DNA of 64,000 nucleotides from G963665085 sp963665085. Lineage in GTDB: Bacteria; Bacteroidota; Bacteroidia; Bacteroidales; JAAAOM01. Positions 16,450 through 25,784 of this stretch are shown here, one piece after another; the stretch's first letter is position 1, and each line of letters opens with the position of its first letter. Position numbers and translations under genes: made by a program. The stretch lies in the NCBI GenBank assembly GCA_963665085.2, contig CAXXXS010000001.1, forward strand, positions 2,356,001-2,420,000, read 5' to 3'. The notes under the pieces are model-generated. The model made no database searches, had not been told where the DNA came from, and worked only from the letters and a program-made list of their open reading frames with translations.

Positions 16450-17254
16450 CCTGCATTAAAAAACTATTTACAATCTCTAAGAATTCTTCAGGTTCTTCTG
16501 CATGAACCCAATGACCGGCATTCTCAATAGTTTTAAATTGAGCTAAAGGCATATAACTTTTAATCACTTCAAAATCATTATCTAGTAAATAATCAGAATT
16601 ACCTCCCTTGATAAATAAGGAAGGAATGTTTTCGAAAGTTTCGATATCCGAAATAATCTCTTTTTTTAAGACTTTGAAAATTTGTTCAAGCTGTTCTGAA
16701 ATAACTTTTAAATTTAATTTCCATGAAAAGTTGTTATCTGAATCGCGATTTATATTTTTCATTAGAAATTGGGCAACAGGTTTAGAGCCTATTTTTTTTT
16801 CAAGTTCTTTTGAGATTTCTGTTCTGGTTTTAACCTTATTAAGGTCGATACTTTTTAATGCATCAATTATCCCTCTGTGTATCCTTGCATGTTTTAAGTC
16901 TTCAGGCTTATTATTACTGAAAGGTAAGATGTCAACAATAATTAGTTTTTCTACAAACTCGGGATATAAGGCAGCAAAAAAGGCAGCCGTTTTTCCACCC
17001 ATAGAATGCCCCAAGATAATTGCTTTTTCTAAGGAGAGATGATTAAAAAAGACAAAAATATCTCTGGCCATCTCAGGGTATGATATTGTATCTGCATGAG
17101 GAGAATCTCCATGATTTCTTAGGTCGAGAAGATAAACCTCATAATTTTGTGCTAGTTCTCTTCCAATACTAATCCAATTATCCGACATTCCATAAAGCCC
17201 ATGAAGAATTACAATGGGAGTTCCTTCACCAAGTTTCTTGTATGCAAGTTCCAT
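16442..17254 (-). CDS. Alpha/beta hydrolase (YbfF-like esterase)
   Basis: 270-residue alpha/beta-hydrolase fold protein with an oxyanion-hole motif (ILHGLYG), nucleophile S84 in GHSMGG and a C-terminal catalytic His in NAGHWVHAEEP. There is no signal peptide, so it is cytoplasmic. Motif layout resembles E. coli YbfF, an acyl-CoA/ester hydrolase. The substrate is not deducible. It starts 3 bases after the stop of pdxJ on the same strand, so the two probably share a transcript. It overlaps thrH tail to tail. Confidence 0.88.
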   Translation of the reverse strand: MELAYKKLGEGTPIVILHGLYGMSDNWISIGRELAQNYEVYLLDLRNHGDSPHADTISYPEMARDIFVFFNHLSLEKAIILGHSMGGKTAAFFAALYPEFVEKLIIVDILPFSNNKPEDLKHARIHRGIIDALKSIDLNKVKTRTEISKELEKKIGSKPVAQFLMKNINRDSDNNFSWKLNLKVISEQLEQIFKVLKKEIISDIETFENIPSLFIKGGNSDYLLDNDFEVIKSYMPLAQFKTIENAGHWVHAEEPEEFLEIVNSFLMQVK

Positions 17255-17257
17255 TAT

Positions 17258-17971
17258 TTATTTCAATAGGTCGAGGTATTTTTTAATTGTTGTTTCTAAG
17301 CCAAGATATAGTGCATCAGCAATTAACGCATGTCCAATAGAGACTTCTTTTAGGTTAGGAATATTTTGGGCAAAATATTTTAAATTTTCGAGGTTTAGAT
17401 CATGTCCCGCATTTAAATCTAAACCGACTGATATTGCAGCTTCTGCCGCTTTAATAAAAGGTTCGATCGCTTTTTCTTTATTTACAGGAAAATCAGTTGC
17501 ATAGGGCTCTGTATATAATTCAACCCTGTTTGTGCCTGTTTCCGAAGCACGTTTCATGTTTTCAGTGTCTGTTTCAATAAAAATTGAAGTTCGTATTCCT
17601 TCATCCTGGAATTTTTTAATTACATCTTTTAGAAAAGTAAGATTAGGTTGAATTTTCCATCCGGCGTTAGAAGTTAAAGCTTCTGGTGGATCAGGAACCA
17701 TAGTTACCTGGTCAGGTTTAACCTCAAGAACCAAATCAATGAAACTTTTTGATGGATAACCTTCAATATTAAATTCAGTCTTTACAACTGGTTTGATTTC
17801 TCTAACATCTGAGTATCTAATATGACGCTCATCAGGCCTTGGGTGTACTGTTATACCCTGGGCTCCAAACCTCTCGCAATTAATAGCAGCTTCTAATACA
17901 TTGGGAATATTTCCACCCCTCGAATTTCTAAGTGTTGCTATTTTGTTTATATTTACACTTAATCTGGTCAT
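17258..17971 (-). CDS. pdxJ: Pyridoxine 5'-phosphate synthase
   Basis: Condenses 1-deoxyxylulose 5-phosphate with aminoacetone phosphate-derived product to pyridoxine phosphate, the last ring-forming step of the DXP-dependent vitamin B6 pathway. The 237-residue TIM-barrel protein shows the family N-terminus (LSVNINKIATLRNSRGG), the GITVHPRPDERHI loop, and the LNAGHDLNLENL and EVSIGHALIADAL motifs. Complete length. The promoter region is shared with the divergent CBS-domain gene. A -7 element (TACCTTTG) lies 20 bases upstream. Confidence 0.97.
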   Translation of the reverse strand: MTRLSVNINKIATLRNSRGGNIPNVLEAAINCERFGAQGITVHPRPDERHIRYSDVREIKPVVKTEFNIEGYPSKSFIDLVLEVKPDQVTMVPDPPEALTSNAGWKIQPNLTFLKDVIKKFQDEGIRTSIFIETDTENMKRASETGTNRVELYTEPYATDFPVNKEKAIEPFIKAAEAAISVGLDLNAGHDLNLENLKYFAQNIPNLKEVSIGHALIADALYLGLETTIKKYLDLLK

Positions 17972-17990
17972 ATTTATAATTAAATTTTTG

Positions 17991-17998
17991 CAAAGGTA
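17991..17998 (-). promoter_or_regulatory. Bacteroidota -7 element for pdxJ
   Basis: On the minus strand the sequence TACCTTTG is an exact match to TAnnTTTG, 20 bases before the pdxJ ATG. The -33 element is not obvious at normal spacing. Confidence 0.45.
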
Positions 17999-18026
17999 TC
18001 AGAATTATTAAAAACCGTATGTGCAA

Positions 18027-18692
18027 ATGATTGCAAGGGAATTAATTTCAGAAGTCGTTCCATCTCTAAAAACATCCGATAGTGGTTTAAAAGCCTTGTA
18101 TTGGATGGATATTTTTCGTATTTCTCATTTACCTATTGTAAATAATTCAGAATTTTTAGGACTTATTTCAGACAAAGATATCTACGACTTAAATATGGCG
18201 GATGAACCTATTGGTAACCATAATCTATCTTTGGTAAGTCCATCTGTTAATGAAGAACAGCATATCTTTGAAGTGATTGAAGTAGCTTCCAGGCTTAAAC
18301 TTACGGCAGTTCCTGTTTTAGATTCAAAGAAGCAGTATCTCGGAGCTATTACAATGAATGAAATGATTGATTATATTGCCCAGTTGAGTGCACTTAATCA
18401 ACCAGGCGGCATTTTAGTGCTGGAGTTAAATGAGAATGATTATGCAATGTCTCAAATAGCACAAATTGTTGAAAGTAATGATGCCAAGATTTTGAGCCTT
18501 TATGTAAAATCATTTGAGAACTCAACAAAGGTTGAATTAACGCTGAAAATCAACAGGGTTGATTTAACTTCGGTTATGCAAACTTTTGAGCGATACGATT
18601 ATACAATCAAAGCATCATATATGCATGATAAAGAGATTGATGAATTGTTTGAAAGTAGATATGAATCTTTTCTAAAATATCTAAGTATTTAA
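18027..18692 (+). CDS. CBS-domain protein
   Basis: About 221 residues from ATG 18027 (MIARELISEVVPSLKTSD). A GTG two codons earlier is less likely. Two CBS motifs form one Bateman module (about 1-125: HLPIVNNSEFLGLISDKDIYDLN and AVPVLDSKKQYLGAITMNEMIDY). A C-terminal region of about 90 residues looks like an ACT-type fold (VELTLKINRVDLTSVMQTF). Such modules bind adenosine nucleotides. It lies 11 bases before nadK and is probably co-transcribed, so regulation linked to nucleotide state is possible. No enzymatic domain is present. Confidence 0.88.
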   Translation: MIARELISEVVPSLKTSDSGLKALYWMDIFRISHLPIVNNSEFLGLISDKDIYDLNMADEPIGNHNLSLVSPSVNEEQHIFEVIEVASRLKLTAVPVLDSKKQYLGAITMNEMIDYIAQLSALNQPGGILVLELNENDYAMSQIAQIVESNDAKILSLYVKSFENSTKVELTLKINRVDLTSVMQTFERYDYTIKASYMHDKEIDELFESRYESFLKYLSI

Positions 18693-18703
18693 GCTTTTAG
18701 TTA

Positions 18704-19582
18704 ATGAAAATTTCAATTTACGGAAAAGCTTTTAATTCAGAGTTTCATCCTTACCTTGAGAAATTATTCCTTCGGCTTAAGAAAGAAAATATTTCAATCA
18801 GTATTTATCAGCCATTTAAAGATTTTATTGATGCGGAAACATCGTGTGATACAGAATCTTTTGAAACATTTAATTCATATGAAGATATTGAGCTAGATAC
18901 AGATTTTATGGTAAGCATTGGTGGTGATGGCACATTTCTAGAGACTATTACCTATGTAAAAGATAAAAATATTCCCATAATTGGATTAAATTCAGGAAGA
19001 CTGGGGTTTCTTGCTAATATAGCTAAAGAAGATATCGATAGTGCCTTTGATGCAATATTAGAAAACCGGTTCACCTATGAGTTCCGTACCTTGATAGAAC
19101 TTAAGTCTCCTTCTGGGGTATTTTCAGGTTACAATTTTGCATTGAATGAAGTCACCATTCAAAAGAAAGATTCAAAAATGATTGTTGTCCATGTATATGT
19201 CGATAATGAATTTTTAAATTCTTATTGGACAGATGGATTAATTATATCGACACCTACAGGTTCTACAGCTTATTCGTTAAGTGTAGGAGGACCAATTGTT
19301 CTCCCAATTTCAAATAATTTTATCATAGCACCAATAGCTTCCCATAATTTATCAGTCAGGCCGATTGTAATTCCTGACAATGTGGAACTGACGCTGAAGG
19401 TTGATGGACGAATAGATAAATATCTTCTTACTCTAGATAACAGGACAGTTGAATTAGATAGGTTAACCGAAGTAATTTTGAAAAAATCAAAATTTCAGAT
19501 TAAAATGCTTCAACTGCATAATAACAGCTTTTACAATACACTGCGTAATAAATTGATGTGGGGGTTAGATAAAAGAAATTAG
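18704..19582 (+). CDS. nadK: NAD kinase
   Basis: Phosphorylates NAD to NADP in the cytoplasm. 292 residues, with the signature GGDGT at 73-77, NSGRLGFLAN, NEVTIQ and the nucleotide-binding PTGSTAYSLSVGGPI segment. Full length. It follows the CBS-domain gene by 11 bases and precedes the DUF6089 gene by about 100 bases. This order (pdxJ, CBS, nadK, then DUF6089-uppS-bamA) fits a housekeeping island of Bacteroidota. Confidence 0.97.
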   Translation: MKISIYGKAFNSEFHPYLEKLFLRLKKENISISIYQPFKDFIDAETSCDTESFETFNSYEDIELDTDFMVSIGGDGTFLETITYVKDKNIPIIGLNSGRLGFLANIAKEDIDSAFDAILENRFTYEFRTLIELKSPSGVFSGYNFALNEVTIQKKDSKMIVVHVYVDNEFLNSYWTDGLIISTPTGSTAYSLSVGGPIVLPISNNFIIAPIASHNLSVRPIVIPDNVELTLKVDGRIDKYLLTLDNRTVELDRLTEVILKKSKFQIKMLQLHNNSFYNTLRNKLMWGLDKRN

Positions 19583-19683
19583 ATTTTTTTTAATTAAATT
19601 TAGTTAATCTAAAAAATTACATGGATTATTAGATAAGAATTTTTAATTTTATTGCTAATTAAGAAAAATTGTATCAGAATATT

Positions 19684-20481
19684 ATGAAAAAGGCCACGTT
19701 AATAATTCTAGCACTCTTTTTTATCACAATCAGTGAGACATATTCTCAACGATGGAAACTAAGAAGGTATGAAGCAATCGTAGGCCTAGGTACCACTACT
19801 GTTTATGGTGATATTGGTGGAACTGCCGATGAAAGTAACCTATATGGATTAAAAGATATTCGTATAGGAGATATCAGGCCTTCCTTTTATTTAGGTATCC
19901 GATATAAATTAGAGGAGGAGATGTCTTTAAAGCTTAATCTTATTTATGGAAGAGGATATAGTACTGATGCAAATTCTAAAAATGAACACAGAAATTTAAG
20001 CTTTTCTACAGGAATTTTCGAATATTCATTACAATATGAATATTACTTTCTTAAAGAAGATAGAAGATTAAAATCTGCTGCCGTGTTTAATCGAAAAGGT
20101 ATGATAAATAATTATGCAAAGACAGCTATGTATGCTTTTGCAGGTGTTGGAGGGATATATTTTTCTCCGAAGTTTACTGAGGATCCAAATACAGTTTGGC
20201 CAGATTGGATATGGGATAAAGAGAATCATACATATGAAGGGTATTCAAAAATAAATGCTGTAATACCAGTAGGTATTGGGTTAAAATATACAATTGATGA
20301 TATGTTTTCTATAGGTTTTGAACTTGGAGGAAGATATACATTTACAGATTATTTAGATGGAATTTCACCTAATAATCCACCTTATGCAAATAACTCAAAA
20401 GATGTTTATTATTTCGCAGATATTTCCCTAATTTACAAAGTTCGAACAGATAGAAGAGGCCGTCCTGTATTATTCAGATAA
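19684..20481 (+). CDS. DUF6089-type outer-membrane beta-barrel protein
   Basis: About 265 residues from ATG 19684. A TTG five codons earlier is open but would precede the signal peptide MKKATLIILALFFITISETYSQ and is unlikely. After the signal peptide the sequence alternates hydrophobic and aromatic strands and ends in a strand (DISLIYKVRTDRRGRP), typical of small outer-membrane barrels. It matches the DUF6089 family found upstream of uppS and bamA in Bacteroidota. Function is unknown; the context points to outer-membrane assembly. A second, shorter family member follows. Confidence 0.82.
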   Translation: MKKATLIILALFFITISETYSQRWKLRRYEAIVGLGTTTVYGDIGGTADESNLYGLKDIRIGDIRPSFYLGIRYKLEEEMSLKLNLIYGRGYSTDANSKNEHRNLSFSTGIFEYSLQYEYYFLKEDRRLKSAAVFNRKGMINNYAKTAMYAFAGVGGIYFSPKFTEDPNTVWPDWIWDKENHTYEGYSKINAVIPVGIGLKYTIDDMFSIGFELGGRYTFTDYLDGISPNNPPYANNSKDVYYFADISLIYKVRTDRRGRPVLFR

Positions 20482-20508
20482 TAAACTTTTTATTAATCCG
20501 TTTTTTCA

Positions 20509-20537
20509 TTGTTCAAAAAAAAATAATTATACTTTTG
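20509..20537 (+). promoter_or_regulatory. Bacteroidota promoter, possibly leaderless
   Basis: A -33 core TTG (20509-20511) is followed after 18 bases by the exact -7 element TACTTTTG (20530-20537). Only 4 bases separate the -7 box from the ATG at 20542, whose product has a clear signal peptide. Transcription would therefore start at or next to the start codon. Confidence 0.5.
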
Positions 20538-20541
20538 TGCG

Positions 20542-21198
20542 ATGAGAAAAATATTCTTCTTGATTTCATTTTTATTCATATTATCAAACAATTCCTTTTG
20601 TCAAAAAAATATTGATGTTGGTGTCTTCGGCGGCACTGATTTCTATTTAGGTGATATAAATCCATTGATACCATTTGATTCCCCTTCATATTTTTTTGGG
20701 GGAATCTGCAGATTGAATATTACAAAAAGATATGCTGTTAGGTTAAATGGTTTATATTCAAACATTAAAAATTCTGATCCCAATAATATCTACCCACAAT
20801 TTCCAAATGCTGCATTCTCGACTAATCTACTTGACTTTGCCGGTCAGTTTGAGTTTAATTATTTTCCATATTTGCCCAAGAAAAAAAAAGGAGACTTTTC
20901 CACCTATCTATGTATAGGTATTGGTGCTAATGCTCAATTAGGGGCGGCGGAAAATGTAATTAATCTAACAATACCTTTTGGGACAGGATTTAAATATAAT
21001 TTAACAACAAGAATAAGTACCGGGGTTGAATGGTCTTTTCGTAAGACATTCAATGACCAATTAGATGGTTATGAGACGTTTTCTTCTAATGAATATAAAA
21101 GTTATATTTTTAATAATGATTGGTATTCGTTTTTAGGGCTTTTTATTACCTATAAGTTTTTTAATTTTGCGGAAAATTGTCCGGCATATTATAATTAA
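20542..21198 (+). CDS. DUF6089-like outer-membrane beta-barrel protein (second copy)
   Basis: 218 residues. The signal peptide (MRKIFFLISFLFILSNNSFCQ) fixes the start. The body shares features of the preceding gene: a GVFGGTDFYLGDINPL opening similar to the VVYGDIGGT region there, repeated aromatic beta-strands, and a terminal strand ending LFITYKFFNFAE. The two are probably diverged paralogues. It sits 15 bases before uppS and may be co-transcribed with the cell-envelope genes, but it also has its own promoter immediately upstream. No catalytic motif is visible. Confidence 0.78.
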   Translation: MRKIFFLISFLFILSNNSFCQKNIDVGVFGGTDFYLGDINPLIPFDSPSYFFGGICRLNITKRYAVRLNGLYSNIKNSDPNNIYPQFPNAAFSTNLLDFAGQFEFNYFPYLPKKKKGDFSTYLCIGIGANAQLGAAENVINLTIPFGTGFKYNLTTRISTGVEWSFRKTFNDQLDGYETFSSNEYKSYIFNNDWYSFLGLFITYKFFNFAENCPAYYN

Positions 21199-21213
21199 TT
21201 GATTTTTTGTTAA

Positions 21214-21957
21214 ATGAGTTCTAAGTTGGATTTAAAGATGGACAAATTGCCTGCACATATTGCCATTATTATGGATGGAAATGGAAGGTGGGCAAAGAAA
21301 AAAGGGAATATCCGTATATTTGGCCATCAAAACGGTGTTGAAGCAGTTAGAGATACTGTTGAAGGTGCTGCAGAGATTGGGCTAAAATATCTTACATTAT
21401 ACGCATTCTCAACAGAAAACTGGAATAGGCCTCGTACAGAGGTAGATGCATTGATGCAACTATTGGTCTCTTCTTTGGAAAAAGAGAAGAAGACTTTGAT
21501 GGATAATGGTGTTCGTCTACTTGCTATTGGTGACTTATTAAGCTTGAATAACAATGTAAGAAATAAATTACAAAAAGTAATAGATGAAACATCAGGAAAT
21601 ACTGGCCTTAAATTAACTTTGGCACTTAGTTACAGTGGTAGGTGGGAGATAATTAAGGCAATTAAAAATATAGCTGTTGATATTCAACAGAATAAATTAG
21701 ATGTAAAAGATATTTGTGATAAAACTTTTAATGATTATTTAGATACGCAGGGATATCCAGAGCCCGAACTACTAATAAGAACCAGCGGAGAACATAGAAT
21801 CAGTAATTTTTTATTGTGGCAGTTAGCTTATACAGAATTATATTTTACAGAAACACTTTGGCCTGATTTTAGAAGGGGTGATTTATACGATGCTATAGTC
21901 AATTTTCAGTCACGAGAGAGAAGATTCGGAAAAATAAGTGAGCAAATTTGTGAATAA
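21214..21957 (+). CDS. uppS: Undecaprenyl diphosphate synthase (isoprenyl transferase)
   Basis: Builds the C55 lipid carrier for peptidoglycan and O-antigen synthesis. 247 residues with the catalytic Asp in IIMDGNGRWAKK, the GVEAVRDTV helix, TLYAFSTENWNRP, and the C-terminal RTSGEHRISNFLLWQLAYTELYF plus RRFGKIS segments. Full length. ATG 21214 is used; ATG 21238 (MDKLPAHIA) is a possible alternative. bamA starts 6 bases after its stop, so the pair is an operon. Confidence 0.96.
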   Translation: MSSKLDLKMDKLPAHIAIIMDGNGRWAKKKGNIRIFGHQNGVEAVRDTVEGAAEIGLKYLTLYAFSTENWNRPRTEVDALMQLLVSSLEKEKKTLMDNGVRLLAIGDLLSLNNNVRNKLQKVIDETSGNTGLKLTLALSYSGRWEIIKAIKNIAVDIQQNKLDVKDICDKTFNDYLDTQGYPEPELLIRTSGEHRISNFLLWQLAYTELYFTETLWPDFRRGDLYDAIVNFQSRERRFGKISEQICE

Positions 21958-21963
21958 TTAATT

Positions 21964-24612
21964 ATGAAGACAGCAATTTGGAGGAAGGTTTTTACTTACC
22001 CAATATTATTAGTTACTTTTTTAAATTTCAATATCTTAAAAGCACAAAATACAACACCTAAGATTAATTATAATAATCCAAAGGAATATGTTGTTGGTGA
22101 TTTAAAAATTGATGGTGTCGAATTTCTCGATAAATCAGTATTAGCTGGTATATCGGGTATAAAAATAGGTTCTGTTATTAACGTGCCTGGAGACGATATC
22201 TCAAGAATGATTGATAAATATTGGACTCAAGGTTTATTTTCAGATATCAAAGTATATGTAGATAGTATTTCTGGCAGACAGATATATTTAAGAGTTTATT
22301 TAAAAGAACGCCCACGGGTAGCATCTATTACAATTGAAGGGATAAATAAATCAGAAAGGGAAGATATCCAGGAAATGTTAGAGCTGCGCAGGGGTAGCCA
22401 GGTTACTGAAGAATTGCTAAACAATACAGATTTACTTATTAAAAAGCATTTTATAGAAAAAGGATTCTTTAATACAGAGGTTGAATTTATTCAGGAAAGT
22501 GATACAACTTACCAGAATAGGGTCAACTTAGTTGTTAAAGTTGATAAGAATGCCCGGGTAAAAATCGAAGAAATTGTTTTTAAAGGAAATGAGGTGTTTT
22601 CTGATAAGAGGCTCAGACGAGCAATGAAAAACACCAAGAAGAAAAACCTGAATATTTTTAAAGGATCAAAATATATAGAGGCCGATTTTAAAGAAGATAA
22701 ACAGAGTTTATTAACGTTTTATAATAAAAATGGCTATCGGGATGCTAAAGTTTTAGATAGCAGAATAGAAGTTCTTACTGATAAACGGATTAACTTATTT
22801 ATTGACGTTGAAGAGGGGAGAAAATATTATTTCCGTAATATTACCTGGGTAGGAAACACAAAATATCCGACAGAATTACTTGCAGCCATGCTTGGAATTA
22901 AAAAAGGGGATCCTTATGATCAAACATTGTTGGAGGAACGTTTATTAATTGATGAAGATGCTGTCTCTTCAGTTTATATGGATAATGGATATTTATTCTC
23001 TAGTATTGATCCTGTTGAAATAAATATTGAAAATGACTCGATAGATCTCGAAATGAGAGTTTATGAAGGAAGACAAGCTACAATAAATGAAATTGTTATT
23101 AAAGGAAACACAAAAACGAATGAGCACGTTATCCGTAGAGAGTTAAGAACTGAACCGGGAGAATTGTTTAGCAAGTCTGATATTATACGTACTGTTCGAG
23201 AACTTGCTTCTATGGGGCACTTTAATCCGGAAACAATTACGCCAAATCCAATTCCTAACCCAGAAGAAGGAACTGTTGATATTGAATATCAATTAGAAGA
23301 AAAAGCAAATGACCAGCTGGAAGTATCCGGTGGTTGGGGAGGCGGTATGTTCGTTGGAACTGTAGGTATCCGTTTTTCGAATTTTTCCACAAGAAGAATT
23401 TTCGAGCCCAAAGCCTGGAGGCCGGTACCAACAGGTGATGGACAAACACTTAGCTTAAGAGCTCAATCAAATGGTAAGTATTACCAATCGTATAACATGA
23501 CTTTTGTTGAACCATGGTTTGGTGGTAAAAAACCAAATTCATTCTCTTTTACTCTTTTCCATCAAAAAATTAATGAGTATTCAAGTTCATCATCCTATTA
23601 TACAGGGTTAACAAGTTTTAAAAACATGTATAAGAATGATGAATTTATGAAGATTTCCGGAGCTTCTATAGGTCTTGGAAGACGTTTAAGTTGGCCTGAT
23701 GATTTTTTTACTTTATATAATGAATTGGGTTTCCAGAGATATTATCTTAAAGATTATTATGAAATTTTCAGGGTAGGAGACGATTTATTAAGTGATGGTA
23801 AATTTCATAGTATAACCTTTAAAACAACCTTATCAAGAAGTTCAACAGATCAACAGATTTATCCAAGGAGAGGTTCTAGTTTCTCGATAGGACTTGAGAT
23901 TACTCCCCCATATTCTTTGTTTAAAAAAGATAATTTTTGGCAGTTAAGTGATGGACAAAAAGAAGCTATTATTGCATCCATGGATGCCAGTTCAACAGTT
24001 GCTGAACAAGAAGAAGAGATTTCAAATGCCGAATTAGCTGAGAAATTTAAATGGGTTGAACACCATAAATGGACAATAAAAGGAGAGTGGTACCAACGAC
24101 TTGCTGGAGATTTAGTATTAATGACCAGGGCTCAGTTTGGTATTAAAGGTTATTTTAATAAGGATATTGGAGCATCTCCGTTTGAGGGTTATCAAGTTGG
24201 TGGTGACGGATTGGGATATGGTTCTTTCGGTGTAGAAACAATTGGATTAAGAGGATACGAAAATTATTCATTAACATACTTTACTAAAGGAGATAACTCA
24301 ACTGCAGAAGTAAATGGGAGACGGTATGCTAATATCTATAATAAATACACAGTAGAACTGCGACTTCCGTTTACACTTAGTCAGTCTGCATCCATTTATG
24401 GGTTACTTTTCCTTGAAGGTGGTAATGTTTGGTATGACTTAAATACCTTTAATCCGTTTACTGTGATGCGTTCTGCCGGTGTTGGTGTTAGGGCATTCTT
24501 GCCTATGTTTGGTATGTTAGGAATTGATTGGGGATATGGATTCGATGATATTCCTTACAACCCTGGAAAAGGTGGTCCTCAATTCCACTTTACGATGGGA
24601 CAACAATTTTAA
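21964..24612 (+). CDS. bamA: Outer-membrane assembly factor BamA
   Basis: Inserts beta-barrel proteins into the outer membrane. 882 residues: signal peptide (about 1-28), a series of POTRA domains (about 40-440; repeats such as GDLKIDGVEFLDKS, RVASITIEGINKSE, VKIEEIVFKGNEVF, YYFRNITWVGNT and ATINEIVIKGNTKT), then a 16-strand-type barrel with the conserved IRGY-type loop (here GLRGYEN) and a C-terminal strand ending FHFTMGQQF. Length fits five POTRA units. It lies in order uppS-bamA-ompH-ompH, with 21 bases to the first chaperone gene. Confidence 0.97.
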   Translation: MKTAIWRKVFTYPILLVTFLNFNILKAQNTTPKINYNNPKEYVVGDLKIDGVEFLDKSVLAGISGIKIGSVINVPGDDISRMIDKYWTQGLFSDIKVYVDSISGRQIYLRVYLKERPRVASITIEGINKSEREDIQEMLELRRGSQVTEELLNNTDLLIKKHFIEKGFFNTEVEFIQESDTTYQNRVNLVVKVDKNARVKIEEIVFKGNEVFSDKRLRRAMKNTKKKNLNIFKGSKYIEADFKEDKQSLLTFYNKNGYRDAKVLDSRIEVLTDKRINLFIDVEEGRKYYFRNITWVGNTKYPTELLAAMLGIKKGDPYDQTLLEERLLIDEDAVSSVYMDNGYLFSSIDPVEINIENDSIDLEMRVYEGRQATINEIVIKGNTKTNEHVIRRELRTEPGELFSKSDIIRTVRELASMGHFNPETITPNPIPNPEEGTVDIEYQLEEKANDQLEVSGGWGGGMFVGTVGIRFSNFSTRRIFEPKAWRPVPTGDGQTLSLRAQSNGKYYQSYNMTFVEPWFGGKKPNSFSFTLFHQKINEYSSSSSYYTGLTSFKNMYKNDEFMKISGASIGLGRRLSWPDDFFTLYNELGFQRYYLKDYYEIFRVGDDLLSDGKFHSITFKTTLSRSSTDQQIYPRRGSSFSIGLEITPPYSLFKKDNFWQLSDGQKEAIIASMDASSTVAEQEEEISNAELAEKFKWVEHHKWTIKGEWYQRLAGDLVLMTRAQFGIKGYFNKDIGASPFEGYQVGGDGLGYGSFGVETIGLRGYENYSLTYFTKGDNSTAEVNGRRYANIYNKYTVELRLPFTLSQSASIYGLLFLEGGNVWYDLNTFNPFTVMRSAGVGVRAFLPMFGMLGIDWGYGFDDIPYNPGKGGPQFHFTMGQQF

Positions 24613-24633
24613 GTCAAATAAAAATTTTGAGTC

Positions 24634-25146
24634 ATGAAAAAGTCATTAATATTTATAATATTTTTAGTTGCAACAGCAAGTCTGAGTGCACAACGTTTTG
24701 CTTTTGTTGATACGGAATATATTTTAACGAATATTCCTGCTTACAGGGCAGCACAGGATCAAATAGATAAACTTTCTCAGGAATGGGAGGAAGAAGTGCA
24801 AATTAAGTTCAACGAGATTGAACAGTTATACAAAAATTACCAGGCAGAGAAAGTTTTATTAACTGAAGAAATGCGTGGAAAAAAAGAAGAAGAAATAATT
24901 AGCAAAGAACAAGCTGCAAAAGAATTGCAGAATAAATATTTTGGTAGGGAAGGTGAATTATTCAATAAACGGGAAGAATTAGTTAAGCCCATCCAGGATG
25001 AGATATATAGAGCAGTAAAAGAAATTGCAGCCGAAGGTAACTATGCTGTTATTTTCGATACATCCAGCGGACCAAGTATGCTATATACAAATCCGAAAAA
25101 TGATGTGAGTGACGAAGTACTAACAAAATTAGGTTATAAGAATTAA
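24634..25146 (+). CDS. OmpH/Skp-family periplasmic chaperone (first copy)
   Basis: 170 residues with a signal peptide (about 1-19), then RFAFVDTEYILTNIPAY, a long charged coiled-coil hairpin (about 45-120) and a C-terminal strand AVIFDTSSGPSML. This is the Skp fold, which holds unfolded outer-membrane proteins for BamA. It directly follows bamA and precedes a second Skp-like gene. It is likely in the bamA operon. Confidence 0.92.
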   Translation: MKKSLIFIIFLVATASLSAQRFAFVDTEYILTNIPAYRAAQDQIDKLSQEWEEEVQIKFNEIEQLYKNYQAEKVLLTEEMRGKKEEEIISKEQAAKELQNKYFGREGELFNKREELVKPIQDEIYRAVKEIAAEGNYAVIFDTSSGPSMLYTNPKNDVSDEVLTKLGYKN

Positions 25147-25151
25147 ATTTT

Positions 25152-25159
25152 TACTTTTG
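25152..25159 (+). promoter_or_regulatory. Bacteroidota -7 element before the second ompH
   Basis: TACTTTTG is an exact match to TAnnTTTG, in the 69-base gap between the two Skp-like genes. No clear -33 TTTG is seen. It would give the second chaperone gene its own transcript. Confidence 0.35.
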
Positions 25160-25215
25160 TACAGATTTTTTGAGAGGTAAATAATTTATGCAATAACTCA
25201 TTAATAATTAACAAA

Positions 25216-25722
25216 ATGAAGTATTTATTACAAATTGGTTTATTTGTGTTCGTTTTTGGTTTCGGAACAACCTATGCACAAAAATTTGCGCATATTAATA
25301 CACAGGAACTTCTTGGAGCGATGCCAGAAACTGATTCTGCACAGACACAAATTGAAAAAGAAGCAAAAGAATTAGAAGATCAACTTGAAATGTTACAAGT
25401 TGAGTACAACAATAAACTGGAACAATATAATCAGGACGCTGATAAACTTTCTGATGTTATCCTTCAAACAAAACAACAAGAATTATACGATTATCAGCAA
25501 AGGATTCAACGTTTTAGAGTTAATGCTGAACAAGGAATTCAAAAAAGAAATCAGGAATTATTTCAGCCAATACTAGACAAAGCAAATAAAGCAATCGAAG
25601 AGGTGGCACAAGAAAAAGGATATACTTATGTATTTGATTCAAGTACAGGTGTAATGATTTATATGTCTGATGATAGTCAGGATATATTACCACTTGTTAA
25701 AACAAAATTAGGAATACAATAG
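25216..25722 (+). CDS. OmpH/Skp-family periplasmic chaperone (second copy)
   Basis: 168 residues. The signal peptide (about 1-21, ending TTYAQ) is followed by KFAHINTQELLGAMPETDSA, an extended Gln/Glu-rich coiled coil (about 40-125) and the closing TYVFDSSTGVMIYMS segment. It is paralogous to the gene before it, with the same strand-coil-strand plan but different coil sequence. Tandem Skp-like genes after bamA are usual in Bacteroidota. A terminator-like hairpin follows 22 bases after the stop. Confidence 0.92.
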   Translation: MKYLLQIGLFVFVFGFGTTYAQKFAHINTQELLGAMPETDSAQTQIEKEAKELEDQLEMLQVEYNNKLEQYNQDADKLSDVILQTKQQELYDYQQRIQRFRVNAEQGIQKRNQELFQPILDKANKAIEEVAQEKGYTYVFDSSTGVMIYMSDDSQDILPLVKTKLGIQ

Positions 25723-25744
25723 TTAAGAATATTTTATAACTTTC

Positions 25745-25771
25745 AAGGCCACTCATTTTATGGGTGGCCTT
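25745..25771 (+). terminator. Rho-independent terminator after ompH
   Basis: AAGGCCACTCA (25745-25755) pairs with TGGGTGGCCTT (25761-25771) across a 5-base loop with one G-U pair, followed by TTAGTTTTTA. It closes the bamA-ompH transcript and lies just before murI. It also covers an in-frame GTG at 25764, arguing against that codon as the murI start. Confidence 0.75.
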
Positions 25772-25784
25772 TAGTTTTTATATT

